Positions 62,320 through 64,000 of a DNA stretch of 64,000 nucleotides are shown piece after piece. Both the position numbers and the translations under genes were made by a program. Positions within the stretch are counted from its first letter, which is position 1; every line of letters begins with the position of its first letter. The notes beneath the pieces were generated by a model. That model searched no databases. It was given only the letters and a program-made list of their open reading frames with translations, and was not told the DNA's origin. Origin of the DNA: Devosia sp. 66-14 (GTDB lineage: Bacteria; Pseudomonadota; Alphaproteobacteria; Rhizobiales; Devosiaceae); contig MKVB01000005.1 in assembly GCA_001899085.1 (NCBI GenBank), positions 282,916 to 346,915 of the forward strand, read 5' to 3'.

Positions 62320-63293
62320 TGGCAGGGTTCCCGGAACGACCCAGCGCCTGGGGCGGGCTCTCCGCCATTCTCGATACGCCGGCCAAGCGCGCGGCGGCGA
62401 TCGGGGTGATCCTCGTCGCCATGGCGGTGGCGCCATTCGCCTTCGGCACCTACGGCACGGTGATCCTCACCAACGCGCTGCTCTACGTGCTGCTGGCGCT
62501 CGGGCTCAATATCGTGGTCGGTTACGCCGGCCTGCTCGACCTGGGCTTTGCGGCGTTCTTCGCGGTCGGCGCCTATACGGTGGGCATCACGACGTTGCAT
62601 TTCGGGCTCAGCTTCTGGCTGGCGCTGCCGCTGGCGGTGTTGATCGCCATCATCGCCGGCATCGTCATCGGCGCCCCGACGCTGCGGCTCCGGTCGGATT
62701 ACCTCGCTATCGTCACGCTGGGGTTCGGCGAGATCGTCCGCATCACTGCACGGAACCTCCGCGAAACCGGCGGCGCCAGCGGGCTGATCGGCATCGACTC
62801 GCCCTGGCTGTTCGGCTGGCACATCCGCACCCCGCTCGATTTCTACTATGTGTTCTGCGTCCTCGCGATCCTCGGTGTCATCGCCTCGGCCCGGCTCGCC
62901 AACTCGCGGCTCGGCCGCGCCTGGCTCTATGTCCGGCACGATGAGGATGCGGCCGAGGCGATGGGCATCAACCGGGTCAAGGTGAAGCTCGCGGCCTATG
63001 TGGTGGGCGCCATCTACGGTTCGATCGGCGGCGCATTCTTTGCCGCCAACCTCGGCGCGATCTCGCCGGAAAGCTTCTCGTTCCGGCAATCGGTGCTGAT
63101 CCTGATGGCGGTGATCCTGGGCGGCATGGGCAAGATTCCCGGCGTGATCCTCGGCGCCTTCATCGTCATCCTCGCGCCCGAGCTGCTGCGCGATGCCGGC
63201 GACATGCGCCTGCTCATCTTCGCGGTGGGCCTGCTGCTCATCATGCTGTTCCGGCCCAGCGGCATCTGGCCGGCGCGGAGCAAGCAGAAATGA
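62319..63293 (+). CDS. HAAT ABC importer permease (LivM-like)
   Basis: A 324-residue membrane protein with eight or more spans. Marks are LGLNIVVGYAGLLDLGFAAFFAVGAYT, APTLRLRSDYLAIVTLGFGEIVRI and GAIYGSIGGAFFAANLGAISPESF. AGGAG lies about nine bases before ATG 62319; a GTG one codon earlier is possible. The end overlaps the LivG-like start by four bases. Confidence 0.94.
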   Translation: MAGFPERPSAWGGLSAILDTPAKRAAAIGVILVAMAVAPFAFGTYGTVILTNALLYVLLALGLNIVVGYAGLLDLGFAAFFAVGAYTVGITTLHFGLSFWLALPLAVLIAIIAGIVIGAPTLRLRSDYLAIVTLGFGEIVRITARNLRETGGASGLIGIDSPWLFGWHIRTPLDFYYVFCVLAILGVIASARLANSRLGRAWLYVRHDEDAAEAMGINRVKVKLAAYVVGAIYGSIGGAFFAANLGAISPESFSFRQSVLILMAVILGGMGKIPGVILGAFIVILAPELLRDAGDMRLLIFAVGLLLIMLFRPSGIWPARSKQK

Positions 63294-64000
63294 GCCTGCT
63301 CGAACTCAAGGGCATCAGCCTCAGCTTTTCCGGATCCATGGTGCTGGACGGGGTCGATTTCGACGTGCCGGCCGGCAGCATCGTCAGCCTCATCGGCCCC
63401 AACGGCGCCGGCAAGACCTCGCTGTTCAACAGCATTACCGGCTTCTACAAGCCGCAGCAGGGCTCGATCCGCCTCGACGGCACCGAGACCATCCGGATGA
63501 AGCCGCACCAGGTGACGGAGCTCGGCATTGCCCGAACCTTCCAGAACGTGCGGCTGTTCCGCGAGATGAGCGTGGTCGAGAACGTCATGTCGGGCCAGCA
63601 CAGCCGCAGCAGCGCCGGGATCATCGATGCCATCCTGCGCCTGCCCGGGCAGCGGCGCGAAGAAGCGAGGATCCGGGCGTTCGCCGAGGATTGCCTCGAC
63701 TTCGTCGGCATCAGAGAAGGCTGGGAGCGCGAGGCCACTACCCTGCCCTATGGCTGGCAGCGGCGGGTCGAGATCGCGCGGGCGCTGGCGACCGAGCCCA
63801 AGCTGCTGCTGCTCGACGAGCCGGCGGCGGGGCTCACCTCGGGCGAAAAGGAAGACCTGATCGGCCTCATCGGGCGCATCCGCGACGAGCGCGGCATTGC
63901 CGTGCTACTGATCGAACACGATACCGGGCTGGTGATGCGCATCTCGGAGCGGATCAGCGTGCTCGACCACGGCGTGATGATCGCCGAGGGGATGCCGAAG
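63290..64000 (+). CDS. HAAT ABC importer ATPase (LivG-like), cut by the right edge
   Basis: The first 237 residues of an ATPase. Walker A is GPNGAGKTS, the Q loop ARTFQNVRLF, the signature region LPYGWQRRVEIARAL (a variant of LSYGxQR), Walker B LLLLDEPAAGL and the switch histidine in LLIEHD. The residues visible reach ISVLDHGVMIAEGMPK, so only about 15-20 are missing. ATG 63290 overlaps the LivM stop (ATGA). A LivF-type partner should follow outside the window. Confidence 0.94.
   Translation, partial: MSLLELKGISLSFSGSMVLDGVDFDVPAGSIVSLIGPNGAGKTSLFNSITGFYKPQQGSIRLDGTETIRMKPHQVTELGIARTFQNVRLFREMSVVENVMSGQHSRSSAGIIDAILRLPGQRREEARIRAFAEDCLDFVGIREGWEREATTLPYGWQRRVEIARALATEPKLLLLDEPAAGLTSGEKEDLIGLIGRIRDERGIAVLLIEHDTGLVMRISERISVLDHGVMIAEGMPK

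Noticed and set aside
59395-62436. A 1013-residue minus-strand open frame covering the GntR gene and running antisense to the liv genes
   Set aside because: Only the last 240 codons are the GntR protein. The rest is low-complexity His/Arg/Asp/Glu-rich shadow of the plus-strand liv genes, which have clear families and ribosome sites.

Overview
The window is a high-GC (roughly 65%) stretch of a free-living alphaproteobacterium of the Hyphomicrobiales type. I infer a Devosia-like genome from the density of CUT1-type carbohydrate importers, the compact chemotaxis operon and the dispersed palindromic intergenic repeats. No 16S gene or other marker is present to confirm this. There are 53 supportable coding regions, two of them cut by the window edges (1 and 64000). 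I see no tRNA, rRNA, CRISPR array, transposase or prophage gene.

Layout. 1-6.8 kb: a partial gene, a GH4 glycosidase divergent from an AraC regulator, a PAS-GGDEF-EAL c-di-GMP protein, and a CaiB/BaiF CoA-transferase with a CitE-like lyase. 6.9-15 kb: one minus-strand catabolic unit of a LacI regulator, two CUT1 permeases, a solute-binding protein and two ADP-ribosylglycohydrolase-family enzymes. 15-16.8 kb: a small ORF and a beta-lactamase-fold serine hydrolase. 17-28.8 kb: a tightly overlapping chemotaxis operon (STAS, CheY, CheA, CheW, two paralogous MCPs, CheW, CheR, CheB and a soluble degenerate MCP-like protein). 29.2-32.2 kb: a REC-HD-GYP protein, an SDR and a LysR regulator. 32.3-38.7 kb: a nucleoside cassette with nucleoside hydrolase, a complete CUT1 importer including its ATPase, and an adenosine deaminase. 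39-43.3 kb: an AGE-family isomerase, a small coiled-coil protein, and a TetR/MFS efflux pair with a small membrane protein. 43.5-49.1 kb: a 1571-residue secreted protein (beta-propeller-like region, five DUF11-like units and eight cysteine-rich EGF-like repeats), convergent with an HtrA-like protein that has lost its catalytic triad. 49.4-59.4 kb: two further CUT1 importers without ATPases (one with both permeases fused into one polypeptide), an acid-sugar dehydratase, a truncated LacI protein and a Gfo/Idh/MocA protein. 59.4-64 kb: a GntR/FadR regulator divergent from a Liv-type amino-acid importer.

How it works together. Most of the window is uptake and breakdown of scarce carbohydrates and nucleosides under local regulators, combined with motility control and c-di-GMP signalling. 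Four CUT1 importers share one visible ATPase gene, so the three that lack one probably use a common ATPase. The most unusual items are the DUF11/EGF-like giant protein beside a protease-dead HtrA homologue, the fused permease, the nucleoside cassette built on a CUT1 importer, the ADP-ribosylglycohydrolase/CUT1 unit, and a palindromic repeat family, one copy of which supplies the C-terminal codons of an enzyme gene.
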